DNA of 53,732 bases from the NCBI GenBank assembly GCA_947625205.1, contig CANQNN010000017.1:1-53732 (forward strand), given 5' to 3'. A model generated the notes under the pieces. The model did not search any database. It was not told the DNA's origin and was given only the letters and a program-made list of their open reading frames with translations. This document shows, in pieces, positions 24,343-33,490 of the stretch. The first letter of the stretch is position 1; the number at the start of each line of letters is the position of its first letter. The position numbers and the translations under genes were made by a program. The stretch comes from an uncultured Lachnospiraceae bacterium. Its GTDB lineage: Bacteria; Bacillota; Clostridia; Lachnospirales; Lachnospiraceae.

Positions 24343-26967
24343 ATGAAAACGCAGAAATTTAAAGTTACGGGTATGACCTGTGCGGCGTGCAGCGCGCATG
24401 TGGAGAAGGCTGTGGCGGGTGTAGCGGGCGTTAGCGGGGTCATAGTCAGTCTGCTAATGAACAATATGACGGTGGAGTATGACGAGCCTGCCTCGGTGCA
24501 GAGTATTTGCGCGGCCGTTGAGTCGGCGGGGTATGGCGCTTCGCCTGCGGAAGATGACGGCGTCGGCGCTGTGAGCGCTAAGGCGGCGGACATGGCGGAC
24601 CGCGAGACGCCGCGCATCAGGCGGAGACTTATCGCCTCTTTGTGCCTGCTTATACCGCTTATGTATGTGTCTATGGGGCATCTGATGTGGGGCTGGCCGG
24701 TTCCGGCGTCCTTCGCCGCGTCCCCGTGGGCGATCGCTCTGTATCAGCTACTGTTGACCGGATCTGTCATGGTGATCAACCAGAAGTTTTTTGTCAGCGG
24801 TTTTCAGGGGCTGATCCACAGGGCGCCCAACATGGATACCCTTGTGGCGCTGGGGAGCGGCGCGGCGTTTGTGTACAGTACCGCGGTCATGTTCCGGATG
24901 GGCTTTCATATGAGCGGCGCGGACAGTACGGAGATGGCGTATCATTATCTTCATGATATGTACTACGAGTCGGCAGCCACGATACTGACGCTCATCACGG
25001 TGGGAAAAATGCTGGAGTCATACAGTAAGGGCAGGACCACCGATGCGATCAAAAGCCTTATGGAGCTGGCGCCCCAGACCGCGCATGTGATCAGGGACGG
25101 CAGCGAGAGAACGATCCCGGCGCAGGAGATCGTCGCGGGAGATATTTTTATCGTCAGACCGGGCGAGAGCATCCCTGCCGACGGTGAAGTGCTGGACGGT
25201 ATGAGCGCGGTAGATGAGTCCGCGCTGACGGGCGAGAGCCTTCCTGTCGATAAGCACGCCGGGGACGCCGTGAGCACGGCTACTCTGAACCAGCACGGCG
25301 CGCTGACATGTAAGGCGGTCCGGGTAGGAAAAGACACTACGCTGCAGCAGATCATTGATATGGTGGAAAATGCGGTGGCGACCAAAGCGCCGATCGCGCA
25401 GATCGCGGATAAAGTATCCGCCGTGTTTGTGCCTGCAGTCATCACGCTTGCGGTGATAACGGGGTTGATTTGGCTGGCTGCGGGGGCGGATGCAGGGAAG
25501 GCATTATCCTATGCAATCAGTGTGCTTGTGATCAGCTGTCCCTGTTCGCTTGGGCTGGCAACGCCCGTGGCGATCATGGTGGGAAACGGCGTGGGCGCAA
25601 AGCACGGTATTTTGTTTAAGAACGCGGCGGCGCTCGAGCATGCGGGGAAAACGGATTTCGTTGTGCTGGATAAGACGGGCACCATCACGGAAGGAAAGCC
25701 CGGCGTTACGAAGGTATGTCCCGCTGCGGGGGTGACGGAGGAAGAGCTTCTGCGCGTTGCCGCCGCGCTGGAGAGTAAGAGCGAACATCCGCTGGCAAAG
25801 GCGGTATGCAGATACGCTTCGGACAGACAGATCGAACCGGCGCAGGCCGGAGATTTCCAGGCGCTGCCGGGCTGGGGCGTAACGGGTACGGTCGGCGGTG
25901 TGACGGCCATCGGCGGCAAGGCGGACCTTATGCGTGAGAGAGGGATCGGCGACCGGGATATGGAGGAGCGCGGCGAGAGGCTGTCGGAGGAGGGCAATAC
26001 CCCTCTTTACTTTGCATCGGGTGACAAGCTCCTAGGTATGATAGCGGTGGCGGATATGGTGAAGAAGGACAGCGCCGAGGCTGTTGCACAGCTGCACCGT
26101 ATGGGTATACAGACCGTTATGCTGACGGGGGATAACAGACGCACCGCGCAGGCTGTCGGACGCCGGGTGGGAATCAGCGCTATCGTGGCGGATGTTCTTC
26201 CGAACGATAAGGAGTCTGTAGTGCGCAGACTGGCCCAGTACGGCAGGGTGGCTATGGCGGGTGACGGCATCAACGATGCCCCCGCGCTCACCAGGGCGGA
26301 CATAGGCATTGCCATAGGCGCGGGAGCCGATGTGGCGCTGGAGGCGGCGGATATCGTGCTGATGAAGTCTGAACTGACGGATGTTGCCGCTGCGGTCAGG
26401 CTTTCCAGGCAGGCGCTTAAGAACATTCGTGAGAATCTGTTCTGGGCATTTTTCTACAACTGCATCGGTATTCCCATTGCAGCCGGCGTTCTTGTGCCCG
26501 TTTTCGGAATCAGCTTAAATCCTATGTTCGCGGCTGCGGCGATGAGCCTGTCCAGCTTCTGCGTAGTGACTAATGCACTGCGTCTGAATCTGTTTTCCAT
26601 CGCATCGGACAGAAGAGACAGGAAGAAAAAAATGGTCCCGTTGCCGGAATTTATAAACGGCGTTCAGGATAGAGAAACAAGCGAACCGGCGTCTTCGGAC
26701 GGGGTATCCGGAGACAGCGCGGCGAGCGGAAAAGATCAGGAGGGAAAAGAAATGGTTAAAACATTGGATATCGATGGTATGATGTGCGCGCATTGCCAGG
26801 CGCATGTCCAGAAAGCGCTGGAGGGCGTGGACGGCGTTAAGCAGGTGGAGGTCAGCCTCGACGAGAAGAAGGCGACAGTGACGGTGGAGGATACCGTAGA
26901 GGATAAGGCGCTGATCGATGCCGTGACGGAGAGTGGCTACACAGTAGTGGCGTGCAGCACGAACTAG
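24343..26967 (+). CDS. copA: Cu(I)-exporting P1B-type ATPase with N- and C-terminal metal-binding domains
   Basis: 874 residues with AGGAGG immediately upstream. An N-terminal HMA domain carries MTCAACSAH (Cys13, Cys16). The membrane core has the transport site [11 protein letters not shown] (CPC about 399-401); phosphorylation occurs at DKTGTITEG (Asp about 444), and [10 protein letters not shown] is the hinge. Family knowledge: it pumps Cu(I) out of the cytosol using ATP. A linker (about 770-803) leads to a second HMA domain, [12 protein letters not shown] (Cys about 815 and 818). C-terminal HMA domains are uncommon in CopA proteins and this one looks like a fused CopZ chaperone. Confidence 0.95.
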   Translation: MKTQKFKVTGMTCAACSAHVEKAVAGVAGVSGVIVSLLMNNMTVEYDEPASVQSICAAVESAGYGASPAEDDGVGAVSAKAADMADRETPRIRRRLIASLCLLIPLMYVSMGHLMWGWPVPASFAASPWAIALYQLLLTGSVMVINQKFFVSGFQGLIHRAPNMDTLVALGSGAAFVYSTAVMFRMGFHMSGADSTEMAYHYLHDMYYESAATILTLITVGKMLESYSKGRTTDAIKSLMELAPQTAHVIRDGSERTIPAQEIVAGDIFIVRPGESIPADGEVLDGMSAVDESALTGESLPVDKHAGDAVSTATLNQHGALTCKAVRVGKDTTLQQIIDMVENAVATKAPIAQIADKVSAVFVPAVITLAVITGLIWLAAGADAGKALSYAISVLVISCPCSLGLATPVAIMVGNGVGAKHGILFKNAAALEHAGKTDFVVLDKTGTITEGKPGVTKVCPAAGVTEEELLRVAAALESKSEHPLAKAVCRYASDRQIEPAQAGDFQALPGWGVTGTVGGVTAIGGKADLMRERGIGDRDMEERGERLSEEGNTPLYFASGDKLLGMIAVADMVKKDSAEAVAQLHRMGIQTVMLTGDNRRTAQAVGRRVGISAIVADVLPNDKESVVRRLAQYGRVAMAGDGINDAPALTRADIGIAIGAGADVALEAADIVLMKSELTDVAAAVRLSRQALKNIRENLFWAFFYNCIGIPIAAGVLVPVFGISLNPMFAAAAMSLSSFCVVTNALRLNLFSIASDRRDRKKKMVPLPEFINGVQDRETSEPASSDGVSGDSAASGKDQEGKEMVKTLDIDGMMCAHCQAHVQKALEGVDGVKQVEVSLDEKKATVTVEDTVEDKALIDAVTESGYTVVACSTN
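26738..26967 (+). CDS. possible separately translated CopZ-like chaperone from inside copA
   Basis: Inside copA, in frame, AGGAGG (26738-26743) lies 8 bases before ATG 26752. Initiation there would give a free 71-residue HMA protein beginning [18 protein letters not shown]. The Shine-Dalgarno match is as good as those of real genes here and the product is exactly a complete domain. It would be a Cu(I) chaperone able to feed CopA or CsoR. This is inferred from sequence; no independent promoter is visible. Confidence 0.5.
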
Positions 26968-27092
26968 AGTTTTTGTTGAATGTGCATATTAAATTGACGT
27001 TTTATTAGTCAACATGTCTATGCAAAAAAAAATTGGGGTTCAAAGTAAGCAATTTCTACAATGGAAACGGAAATCTTTGTGAAATAATTGCA

Positions 27093-27121
27093 TAGAAAAG
27101 GGGAAAAAACTCCGCTATACT
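27093..27121 (+). promoter_or_regulatory. candidate promoter of the sugar ABC ATPase gene
   Basis: TAGAAA (27093-27098), a 17-base spacer and TATACT (27116-27121) lie about 60 bases upstream of the gene. A stretch starting at 27061 (ATGGAAACGGAAATCT) is a weak match to a catabolite-response element. The AT-rich gap from 26968 holds an imperfect TTGAC/GTCAA dyad near 26993-27013 and nothing else I can support. Confidence 0.45.
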
Positions 27122-27182
27122 AAGTACAAGGTCAATTTTCGATGAGCATTCATTGAGACAAAAACAAAATTAGGAGGCAATC

Positions 27183-28292
27183 ATGGCAAGTTTATCTTTG
27201 AAAAATGTCTGCAAAGTTTATCCTAACGGCTTTGAGGCAGTAAAGGATTTCAATCTTGAAATCGCAGATCAGGAGTTTATTATTTTCGTAGGTCCTTCAG
27301 GTTGTGGTAAGTCTACAACGCTTCGTATGATCGCAGGTCTGGAGGATATCACCTCCGGCGAGTTAAAGATCGGCGACAGAGTGGTTAACGATGTAGAGCC
27401 CAAGGATAGAGATATCGCGATGGTATTCCAGAACTATGCTCTGTATCCTCATATGTCAGTATATGACAATATGGCATTTGGTCTTAAGCTGAGAAAGGTT
27501 CCGAAGGATGAGATCGACAAGATGGTTAAGGAAGCAGCTAAGATCCTGGATCTGACAGCTCTGCTTGACCGTAAGCCGAAGGCTCTGTCCGGTGGTCAGA
27601 GACAGCGTGTGGCTATGGGTCGTGCCATTGTCCGTAATCCTAAGGTATTCCTTATGGATGAGCCGCTTTCCAACCTGGATGCAAAGCTTCGTGTACAGAT
27701 GCGTGTTGAGATCTCCAAGCTGCATCAGAGACTGGGTACAACGATCATCTACGTAACGCATGACCAGACAGAGGCTATGACGCTTGGTACAAGAATCGTT
27801 GTTATGAAAGACGGTGTTATCCAGCAGGTAGATACGCCTCAGAACTTATATCAGAAGCCTCAGAACCTCTTTGTAGCGGGATTCATGGGATCACCGCAGA
27901 TGAACTTCCTTGATGCAGTTGTCGAGGTAAGCGGCGAGACGGCTAACTTAAAGGTAGCAGGTCAGACGATTCCGCTGCCGCCTGCTAAATCTAAGAAGCT
28001 GATCGATGGCGGATATGACGGAAAGACAGTTACATTTGGTATCCGTCCTGAGGATGTATATGATTCCGAGATGTTCATCGAGACGGCTAAGTGTGTATTC
28101 GAGTCTACCATCAAGGTATACGAGCTGCTCGGTGCAGAAGTTTACTTATACTTTGATCTTGCTGAGTTCCCTATCACAGCCAGAGTTGACTCCCGTACAA
28201 CAGCAAGACCGGGCGATACAGTTAAGTTTGCTTTCGATGTTGAGAAGATTCACGTATTCGACAAAGAGACAGAGCAGGTTATTACTAACTAG
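27183..28292 (+). CDS. ugpC: MsmX/UgpC-type sugar ABC transporter ATP-binding protein
   Basis: 369 residues with a strong AGGAGG site. The nucleotide-binding domain has Walker [12 protein letters not shown] (about 37-47), signature [14 protein letters not shown] (about 134), Walker [17 protein letters not shown] and switch His in [10 protein letters not shown]. The C-terminal TOBE/OB-like part ([12 protein letters not shown]) is of the CUT1 sugar family. In Firmicutes such an ATPase often energises many different sugar importers, so no permease need be adjacent; none is here. Codon use is strongly biased to frequent codons, unlike its neighbours, suggesting high expression. Confidence 0.93.
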   Translation: MASLSLKNVCKVYPNGFEAVKDFNLEIADQEFIIFVGPSGCGKSTTLRMIAGLEDITSGELKIGDRVVNDVEPKDRDIAMVFQNYALYPHMSVYDNMAFGLKLRKVPKDEIDKMVKEAAKILDLTALLDRKPKALSGGQRQRVAMGRAIVRNPKVFLMDEPLSNLDAKLRVQMRVEISKLHQRLGTTIIYVTHDQTEAMTLGTRIVVMKDGVIQQVDTPQNLYQKPQNLFVAGFMGSPQMNFLDAVVEVSGETANLKVAGQTIPLPPAKSKKLIDGGYDGKTVTFGIRPEDVYDSEMFIETAKCVFESTIKVYELLGAEVYLYFDLAEFPITARVDSRTTARPGDTVKFAFDVEKIHVFDKETEQVITN

Positions 28293-28306
28293 TCAGAACA
28301 ATTATG

Positions 28307-28345
28307 GAGGGGGATGCTTAGCGTCCCCCTTATATTTTTTTATAC
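28307..28345 (+). terminator. rho-independent terminator after the ABC ATPase gene
   Basis: AGGGGGA and TCCCCCT form a stem around TGCTTAGCG, followed by TATATTTTTTT. It separates the ATPase gene from the regulator gene. Confidence 0.8.
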
Positions 28346-28367
28346 TTTTGGAAGAAGAGGTTGTTAT

Positions 28368-29468
28368 ATGATTTCAAGTCAGGTGATAAAGAGCAGCATT
28401 GACGAGTTGAAAGCCATTGCCAAAGTTGATCTGAGCGTATGGGATCTGGAGGGCAAAGTGATCGCGGCCACTTTTGAATCCGGGGAGATAACACCGGCCC
28501 TGATAGCGGGATTTGCAGAGTCGCCCGCCGACAGTCAGGTTATAGGCACGCATCATTTGATGAAGGTGCTCGATGAAGAAGAGGTGCTGTATATACTGGA
28601 CGCCAATGGGAGCGGTGAAGAAACCTATATGCTTGGGAAGATCGCAGTCAGCCAGTTGCAGCATCTGATCCTTGCCTATAAAGAAAGGTATGACCGCAAT
28701 AATTTCTTTCAGAACCTGCTGCTTGATAATATGCTTCTGGTTGATATTTATAATAAAGCCAGAAAACTGCATATAGAGGCGGCGGTGCCGAGAGCGGTGT
28801 TCCTGATCGAGACGGATAAGGATAAGGAACGGGACAAAGATTCTGCAACGATGGAGCTGCTTAACGGTATATTTTCCGCTCAGTCCGGTGATTTTATTAC
28901 GGCGGTGGACGAGAGCAGCATTATTCTGATCAAGGAGCTTGAAGCGGGGGACGATTATTCCAGGCTGGATCAGACCGCCAACACGATCGTGGATATGATG
29001 AATATGGAGGCCATGATGAACGTCCGGGTATCGTACGGAACGATCGTCGGCGAGCTGAAGGAGGTTTCCAAATCATATAAGGAAGCCAGAATGGCGATGG
29101 ATGTGGGTAAGATCTTCTATGCGGAGAAAAAGGTGAGCGCATATAACAGGCTGGGCATCGGACGGCTGATCTATCAGCTTCCCATTAACCTGTGCCGCAT
29201 CTTTATCAACGAGATATTTGGATCCAATATACCCGGGGAGCTGGATGATGAGACGCTGATAACGATCAATAAGTTCTTCGAGAACAATCTGAATGTGTCG
29301 GAGACCTCCAGACAACTTTTTGTACACCGCAATACGCTGGTCTACCGTATTGAGAAGCTGGCGGCAAATACAGGGCTGGATATCCGTACCTTTGAGGACG
29401 CCCTGACCTTTAAGATCGCCCTGATGGTAGTAAGCTACATGAAATATTTGGATTCGCTGGATTATTAG
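28368..29468 (+). CDS. CdaR/PucR-type transcriptional regulator
   Basis: The start at 28368 has AAGAGG 8 bases upstream; an earlier ATG lies inside the preceding terminator. 366 residues: an N-terminal sugar-diacid-like recognition part (SSQVIKSSIDELKAIAKVDL), a central CdaR GGDEF-like region (VSYGTIVGELKEVSKSYKEA) and a C-terminal HTH_30 (NLNVSETSRQLFVHRNTLVY, about 305-325). This C-terminal HTH is the typical CdaR/PucR DNA-binding domain. It probably regulates carbohydrate-related genes; location beside the shared sugar ATPase supports that but does not prove it. Confidence 0.87.
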   Translation: MISSQVIKSSIDELKAIAKVDLSVWDLEGKVIAATFESGEITPALIAGFAESPADSQVIGTHHLMKVLDEEEVLYILDANGSGEETYMLGKIAVSQLQHLILAYKERYDRNNFFQNLLLDNMLLVDIYNKARKLHIEAAVPRAVFLIETDKDKERDKDSATMELLNGIFSAQSGDFITAVDESSIILIKELEAGDDYSRLDQTANTIVDMMNMEAMMNVRVSYGTIVGELKEVSKSYKEARMAMDVGKIFYAEKKVSAYNRLGIGRLIYQLPINLCRIFINEIFGSNIPGELDDETLITINKFFENNLNVSETSRQLFVHRNTLVYRIEKLAANTGLDIRTFEDALTFKIALMVVSYMKYLDSLDY

Positions 29469-29505
29469 AATACGACAGAGCATTTGAAGCTGTTGTGCAT
29501 ACTTT

Positions 29506-29545
29506 TGCCGGATGTACCTGTATAGGTATTTGTCCGGCATTTTTT
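29506..29545 (+). terminator. rho-independent terminator after the CdaR-type gene
   Basis: TGCCGGA (29506-29512) pairs with TCCGGCA (29533-29539), with an inner ACCT/AGGT stem, followed by six T. Confidence 0.85.
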
Positions 29546-29628
29546 ATTGTACCGGCGCATATATAATTAGTAGCATGAGCATTGTTTTGACGGCGGCATG
29601 CGATATTACGGGAAAAGAGGGAGAGTCA

Positions 29629-30510
29629 GTGTATCAGAAAGAAATAGTATATATCGGTTTGTATAAAGAAGGAAACAGAATGGGAAGCGCCGGTTTTATG
29701 AAAGTCGAAAACAGGGAGCAGACAGGCAGACTGTATCTGAAGGTGCAGAACATTCCCCTTGGCATAAGCGGCAAGTTCCCCGTGCGCGTATATGACGGGA
29801 AAAGCTGGCGTGAGTTAAACGGCGTCACCATCCAGGACGGAAAGGGAGAATGGGAGAATTGCCTTTCGGATACTGTGGAGAAAACCATCGTTCAGGTCAT
29901 GCTGCCGGGCGGATATGCGCTGGAAGGAAAGGGAAAAACGGCCGCAGACGGCATGGCATATGATCCTTTCGTCACGAAGGAGCCGCCGGAAGAGCCTGTT
30001 CACAAGCCTGAGGAGATAAAACAGGAGGAAAAATCCTCCCATGAGCCGGAGAAAGAGAGGCAGAGCAGAGAGCTATCCCATGAGCCGTCTCCTGTCATTG
30101 TCACGGAGGAGCTTCCCGGCGTGTCCGCCGCCAATATTGACGTGATGCCACAGAAGACATCCAACTGCAATTTAAAGGAGGACAAGTGGGAACAGATTCT
30201 GGATACTTACGAGAAGATACATCCCTATGGCGATGGGCGCGTCTATGTCAAGCTGGAGCCCAGGGACTTTGTGATCTTACAGGAGAAATATCAGCATCTG
30301 GTCAATAACAGCTTCTTGCTGCACGGATTCTATAATTACCGGTATGTCATTCTCGGAAAAGAGGGGGAGTATTATCTGGGCGTTCCGGGCGTGTTCTATG
30401 AACGTGAGAAAATGGTCGCCCTGATGTTCGGCTTTGAAGCGTTTGAGTGTCCGGGCGGCAATGTCCGTCAGGGAGAATTCGGGTATTATCTGCGCAAAGT
30501 GGAGCTGTAA
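29629..30510 (+). CDS. uncharacterised Lachnospiraceae-type protein with conserved C-terminal domain
   Basis: I place the start at GTG 29629, preceded by AGAGGGAGAG; upstream in-frame ATGs lie within the previous terminator or next to a TATAAT box (29562-29567). The 293-residue product has an N-terminal beta-rich part (EIVYIGLYKEGNRMGSAGF), a charged linker rich in Glu, Pro and Lys (about 108-150), and a C-terminal domain with WEQILDTYEKIHPYGDGRVY and FLLHGFYNYRYVILGKEG. No signal peptide or membrane helix is seen. The C-terminal part resembles a DUF6128-like domain, from memory only. Function unknown. Confidence 0.7.
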   Translation: MYQKEIVYIGLYKEGNRMGSAGFMKVENREQTGRLYLKVQNIPLGISGKFPVRVYDGKSWRELNGVTIQDGKGEWENCLSDTVEKTIVQVMLPGGYALEGKGKTAADGMAYDPFVTKEPPEEPVHKPEEIKQEEKSSHEPEKERQSRELSHEPSPVIVTEELPGVSAANIDVMPQKTSNCNLKEDKWEQILDTYEKIHPYGDGRVYVKLEPRDFVILQEKYQHLVNNSFLLHGFYNYRYVILGKEGEYYLGVPGVFYEREKMVALMFGFEAFECPGGNVRQGEFGYYLRKVEL

Positions 30511-30538
30511 GCCGCCGCCAGATGCGTTCCACTCAAAA

Positions 30539-30801
30539 ACCGTGCGCCTTATGTCGAGCTTAGCCCATGTACGTTACCTTTACAGTTAACTCCGCCAGGC
30601 ACCCTTACGGCACATGGAAGATTCTGCTTAGTGCTGCTGTGTTCCCACCCTGACACGGTTCACGGATTTCCATTGCGTAAGACCCAAACTTCAACGCCAC
30701 TTATAAAGGGCAGCTGCACAAGCATAGGCCCTCGATAAAGCATCACCCCCACTAGAGCGGATTGTGGGTACAGGGCACCGCTAACGCCCCGGCTGCACGG
30801 T
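30539..30801 (-). ncRNA. ffs: bacterial large signal recognition particle RNA
   Basis: On the minus strand the RNA starts near 30801 with ACCGTGC, which pairs with GCACGGT at its 3' end (30545-30539), followed by T5. The Alu-domain sequence GCGTTAGCGGTGCCCTGTAC is near the 5' end. The universal domain IV, GTCAGGGTGGGAACACAGCA then GCACTAAGC, lies in the middle, with the symmetric loop GTCAGG/AGCAGC and a GGAA tetraloop. About 263 bases, the long form with Alu domain typical of Gram-positive bacteria. It binds Ffh and targets membrane proteins to the translocon. Confidence 0.94.
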
Positions 30802-30807
30802 TTTATT

Positions 30808-30836
30808 AGTATACTTTGTTTTTTTTATTTTGTCAA
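30808..30836 (-). promoter_or_regulatory. promoter of the SRP RNA gene
   Basis: On the minus strand TTGACA (30836-30831), a 17-base A-rich spacer and TATACT (30813-30808) end 7 bases before the RNA's 5' end. This is a near-consensus, strong promoter. Confidence 0.9.
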
Positions 30837-30856
30837 CGAAGATATATGAAAAGAAA

Positions 30857-30885
30857 TTGTCTTTTACCGCGCAATATGTTACACT
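30857..30885 (+). promoter_or_regulatory. promoter of the surface-glycan cluster
   Basis: TTGTCT (30857-30862), a 17-base spacer and TACACT (30880-30885) point into the leader ahead of the DUF2142 gene. It is divergent from the SRP RNA promoter, about 20 bases apart. Confidence 0.55.
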
Positions 30886-30911
30886 AAAAACTGGATTTTG
30901 TTACCGGTATT

Positions 30912-30940
30912 GCCGATGGTGCCAAGCCATCGGCTTTTTT
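30912..30940 (+). terminator. intrinsic terminator inside the cluster leader (possible attenuator)
   Basis: GCCGATGG and CCATCGGC form an 8-bp stem with a 7-base loop, followed by T6, between the promoter at 30857 and the first ORF (30993). The flanks TTACCGGTATTG (30901-30912) and CGATAGCGGTAA (30943-30954) can also pair, enclosing it. A read-through control is likely: without it the cluster would not be transcribed from this promoter. Confidence 0.7.
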
Positions 30941-30992
30941 AACGATAGCGGTAAATCCGCAGTATGTTTGCTGTAAACGTGAGGAATCATAA

Positions 30993-32957
30993 ATGATCGA
31001 ACTGGTGAAAGAGATAAAGAACAGGCTGGGGTACATATGTTTTATTCTGGTGCTTGCCGTTCTGCTGACCCTGTATGTGTTGGATCTGAATCCCGGGCAT
31101 CTGTATATTGGACCGTCCGGAACGGCCGCCTGTAACCGGCAGACGGACAGGCTGGTCAGTGACCAGGCCGGATGGCAGACGGAATTTGTCTCCACGAGCG
31201 ATAAGCTGTGGGGCGTTTCCGTGCGTTTCCAGCTGTCGGAGCAGGACGAAAGAAATAATATTAGGCGGACCTCGCGCGAGCTGGTCAATGTAAAGAAAGA
31301 TACGGAGTCGCCCGCAAGCGAAATCCCGGAAGAAAATATAGAGATCGCTTTGCTGGAGGGAACGGAAGCGGGTGAGGCAAAACTGCTGGCACAGTGGACG
31401 GTTTCGGCTGAAGAGATCCGTCCGCAGTCCGATTACAAGCTGACGGTAGTGCAGCCCTTTGAACAGATGCGTGGCCATCAGCTGATCTTGCAGGTGAGAA
31501 CCGGATTGGAAAGCAGCAGAGCGTTTGCCATCACGAACGTGCAGCCGATCGAGAGACGGATTTCGCTCAAAACCGTGCGGGGGGGGGTCCTGCTGTTTGT
31601 GCTGGTTGTGCTTGCAGGCAGTATTTTGTTGGCAAAGCGTTTGGACTATGCCCGTGCGTGGCTGGTGCTGGGCGCTGTCCTGGCGGCGGCATGGCTGATC
31701 GTAATGCCCTATGCCAGAGTGCCGGACGAAGAGGCTCACTTTTTCAGGATCTATGAGATCACACAGGGGCATTTGCGGTCGGAAGAACGAATCGGTGAGA
31801 GCGGTAGGGATCTGGGCAGATATATGCCCCGGAATCTGGATCTGGACACCAGGCAGCATTATACGACCTTCAGGGATGTGATCGACCACAGGAATTTGCA
31901 GCTGGACCGGGCAAACGAGGTGTGGTATTCATTTCCCAACATGGCTTTGTATTCTCCGGTTTCCTACCTTCCGCAAGTCATAGGGGTAAAATTGGCGGAT
32001 GTTTTTACCGGTAACGTATTATGGATCATTTATGCGGGCCGGCTGGCAGGTCTTCTGACCGCCTTGCTTCTGTTTTATTATGCCTTGAAGCGGCTGCCTG
32101 TAAAGAAGGAGTGTATGTTCCTCATCGCGATGCTGCCTATGGTTTTTCAGGAGATGGTATCGCTTTCTGCGGACAGCTTTATCAATGCGCTGGCTGTCTT
32201 TACCACCGGCTTTTGTCTGTCGCTTCTTTTTGAGGAGGGCGAAAGACAGATCACACCGAAAGAATTGTGTATCATATGGGTGCTGGCGCCTTTGATCGGG
32301 TTGTGCAAGGTCGTATATCTGCCCCTGTGTCTTTTGTTTTTTCTCATTCCTGCCAGGATGTTTGGGAGCAGGAGAAAAAAGATATTCCATACTCTGGGAC
32401 CAACGGCGCTGGCTGTGACGCTTAATGCTGTCTGGATGGCGGTTGCGGATGTGGGCGGCTCTGCCAGCGGAGAGCAGACTGCGTTTATCCTGCATTATCC
32501 CTTTGCGTTCCTGATGATTGCGTACCGTTCCCTGCTGACGTTTGGCCATGACGTGCTGATGGAGCTGATGGGAAGCAACATGGGAGGATTAAATATTGCT
32601 GTTGATGAACTGCCGCTGCTGTTATTGCTGGGGCTGACCGTGGTGCTTGCGGCTGCGCCGCAGCGGGGGCAGAAACGCATCGGTACTGTGCCGAAGCTGG
32701 TGATGTCGTTAGTCTGGCTCATGATCCTGGCAATGACATGGGGAAGCATGTATCTGGGATACAATGAGACTGCCAATTACCTTATTACCGGATTTCAGGG
32801 GCGGTATCTGATCCCGATCGCATTTTTCATGCTTGTTACGCTGGAAAGCGGATGGTTTGAACGCGGGAAGGCAGACTTGCGCAAATATCTGTATCCGCTT
32901 GCGGTGAGCGGCAACATGTATGTGCTGCTCAGCGTTTTGGAGGAAATGACATGGTAA
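30993..32957 (+). CDS. DUF2142 family multi-pass membrane protein
   Basis: 654 residues. One N-terminal helix (about 14-31) and an extracellular domain to about residue 195 precede about ten further helices. The family hallmark RVPDEEAHFFRIYEITQG lies after the third helix (about 242-259). DUF2142 proteins have a GT-C-like topology and occur in cell-wall polysaccharide loci, where they are thought to modify or transfer glycans. A 9-G tract at codons 196-199 sits where the outer domain meets the second helix and keeps the frame open. The following gene overlaps its last 7 bases. Confidence 0.85.
   Translation: MIELVKEIKNRLGYICFILVLAVLLTLYVLDLNPGHLYIGPSGTAACNRQTDRLVSDQAGWQTEFVSTSDKLWGVSVRFQLSEQDERNNIRRTSRELVNVKKDTESPASEIPEENIEIALLEGTEAGEAKLLAQWTVSAEEIRPQSDYKLTVVQPFEQMRGHQLILQVRTGLESSRAFAITNVQPIERRISLKTVRGGVLLFVLVVLAGSILLAKRLDYARAWLVLGAVLAAAWLIVMPYARVPDEEAHFFRIYEITQGHLRSEERIGESGRDLGRYMPRNLDLDTRQHYTTFRDVIDHRNLQLDRANEVWYSFPNMALYSPVSYLPQVIGVKLADVFTGNVLWIIYAGRLAGLLTALLLFYYALKRLPVKKECMFLIAMLPMVFQEMVSLSADSFINALAVFTTGFCLSLLFEEGERQITPKELCIIWVLAPLIGLCKVVYLPLCLLFFLIPARMFGSRRKKIFHTLGPTALAVTLNAVWMAVADVGGSASGEQTAFILHYPFAFLMIAYRSLLTFGHDVLMELMGSNMGGLNIAVDELPLLLLLGLTVVLAAAPQRGQKRIGTVPKLVMSLVWLMILAMTWGSMYLGYNETANYLITGFQGRYLIPIAFFMLVTLESGWFERGKADLRKYLYPLAVSGNMYVLLSVLEEMTW
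31579..31587 (+). repeat. poly-G tract (G9) in the DUF2142 gene
   Basis: Nine consecutive G, read as the end of CGG, then GGG GGG and the G of GTC. One base more or less would shift the frame and truncate the protein before most of its membrane part. The tract is at the junction of outer domain and second helix. Confidence 0.95.
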
Positions 32958-33490
32958 GGAGATTGAAACCTGCAGTAAAGTGGCTGGGAGGGATCGTCAT
33001 TCTGCTTCTGGCATTGGGTGTTGTGGCTGTTTACAGCTACAGGAATACCGTGGATTTTCAGATACTGGATCTGAATGAATTCACAATGCCGGAGCAGCTG
33101 AGAGGGAATATAACGGACGGCGTGTTAAGGATTGAGAAAACCGGAAACGGACAGGGGCGGTTTGCCGTTGCCAGCCCTCCAATGTGGCTGAAGGAAGGTT
33201 CTTATGTATTCGGCGTTGCCTATCATACTTCCGGTAAAGAGAATTACTGCCGGCTGTATTCTCCGGGCATGATGGATGAAAACGGCAATGCAGGGGTGGT
33301 ATTTGACAGCGTCAGTCTGGAACAGGGTGAGGGACGCATATTTTTGAACTGTTCGTCCCCGCAGACCATCAATAATCTGGAACTGCAGATATTCTATGAG
33401 GATGGCGATCTGGAATTATCTGAGATTACGATGAGGAATACGAAGAAACTGACGGACCCGCTGTGGCTATATGCGTTGGGGGGGGTCTGA
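32951..33490 (+). CDS. N-terminal part of a split PTPS-related/YfhO-like membrane protein
   Basis: 179 residues as read, with GGAGG 7 bases upstream and a 7-base overlap with the DUF2142 gene. It contains one N-terminal helix (about 12-29) and an extracellular beta-rich domain, ending LYALGGV at a TGA. The intact paralog at 37140 has the same order, YRNLKKYTDPLVFYVL, in one frame, where this protein has MRNTKKLTDPLWLYAL. The break is a G8 run (33478-33485): nine G would join it to the next segment. So this is one gene in an out-of-frame state, a recent mutation, or a sequencing error. Confidence 0.85.
   Translation: MVRRLKPAVKWLGGIVILLLALGVVAVYSYRNTVDFQILDLNEFTMPEQLRGNITDGVLRIEKTGNGQGRFAVASPPMWLKEGSYVFGVAYHTSGKENYCRLYSPGMMDENGNAGVVFDSVSLEQGEGRIFLNCSSPQTINNLELQIFYEDGDLELSEITMRNTKKLTDPLWLYALGGV

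Noticed and set aside
29512..29628. Longer N-terminus for the uncharacterised protein ending at 30510
   Set aside because: The upstream start lies inside the terminator of the CdaR-type gene, and a TATAAT box lies between it and the chosen GTG.
33463..33490. GTG 33463 as a true separate start of the downstream membrane-protein segment
   Set aside because: No ribosome site, and the upstream segment plus the intact paralog show that both halves belong to one protein.
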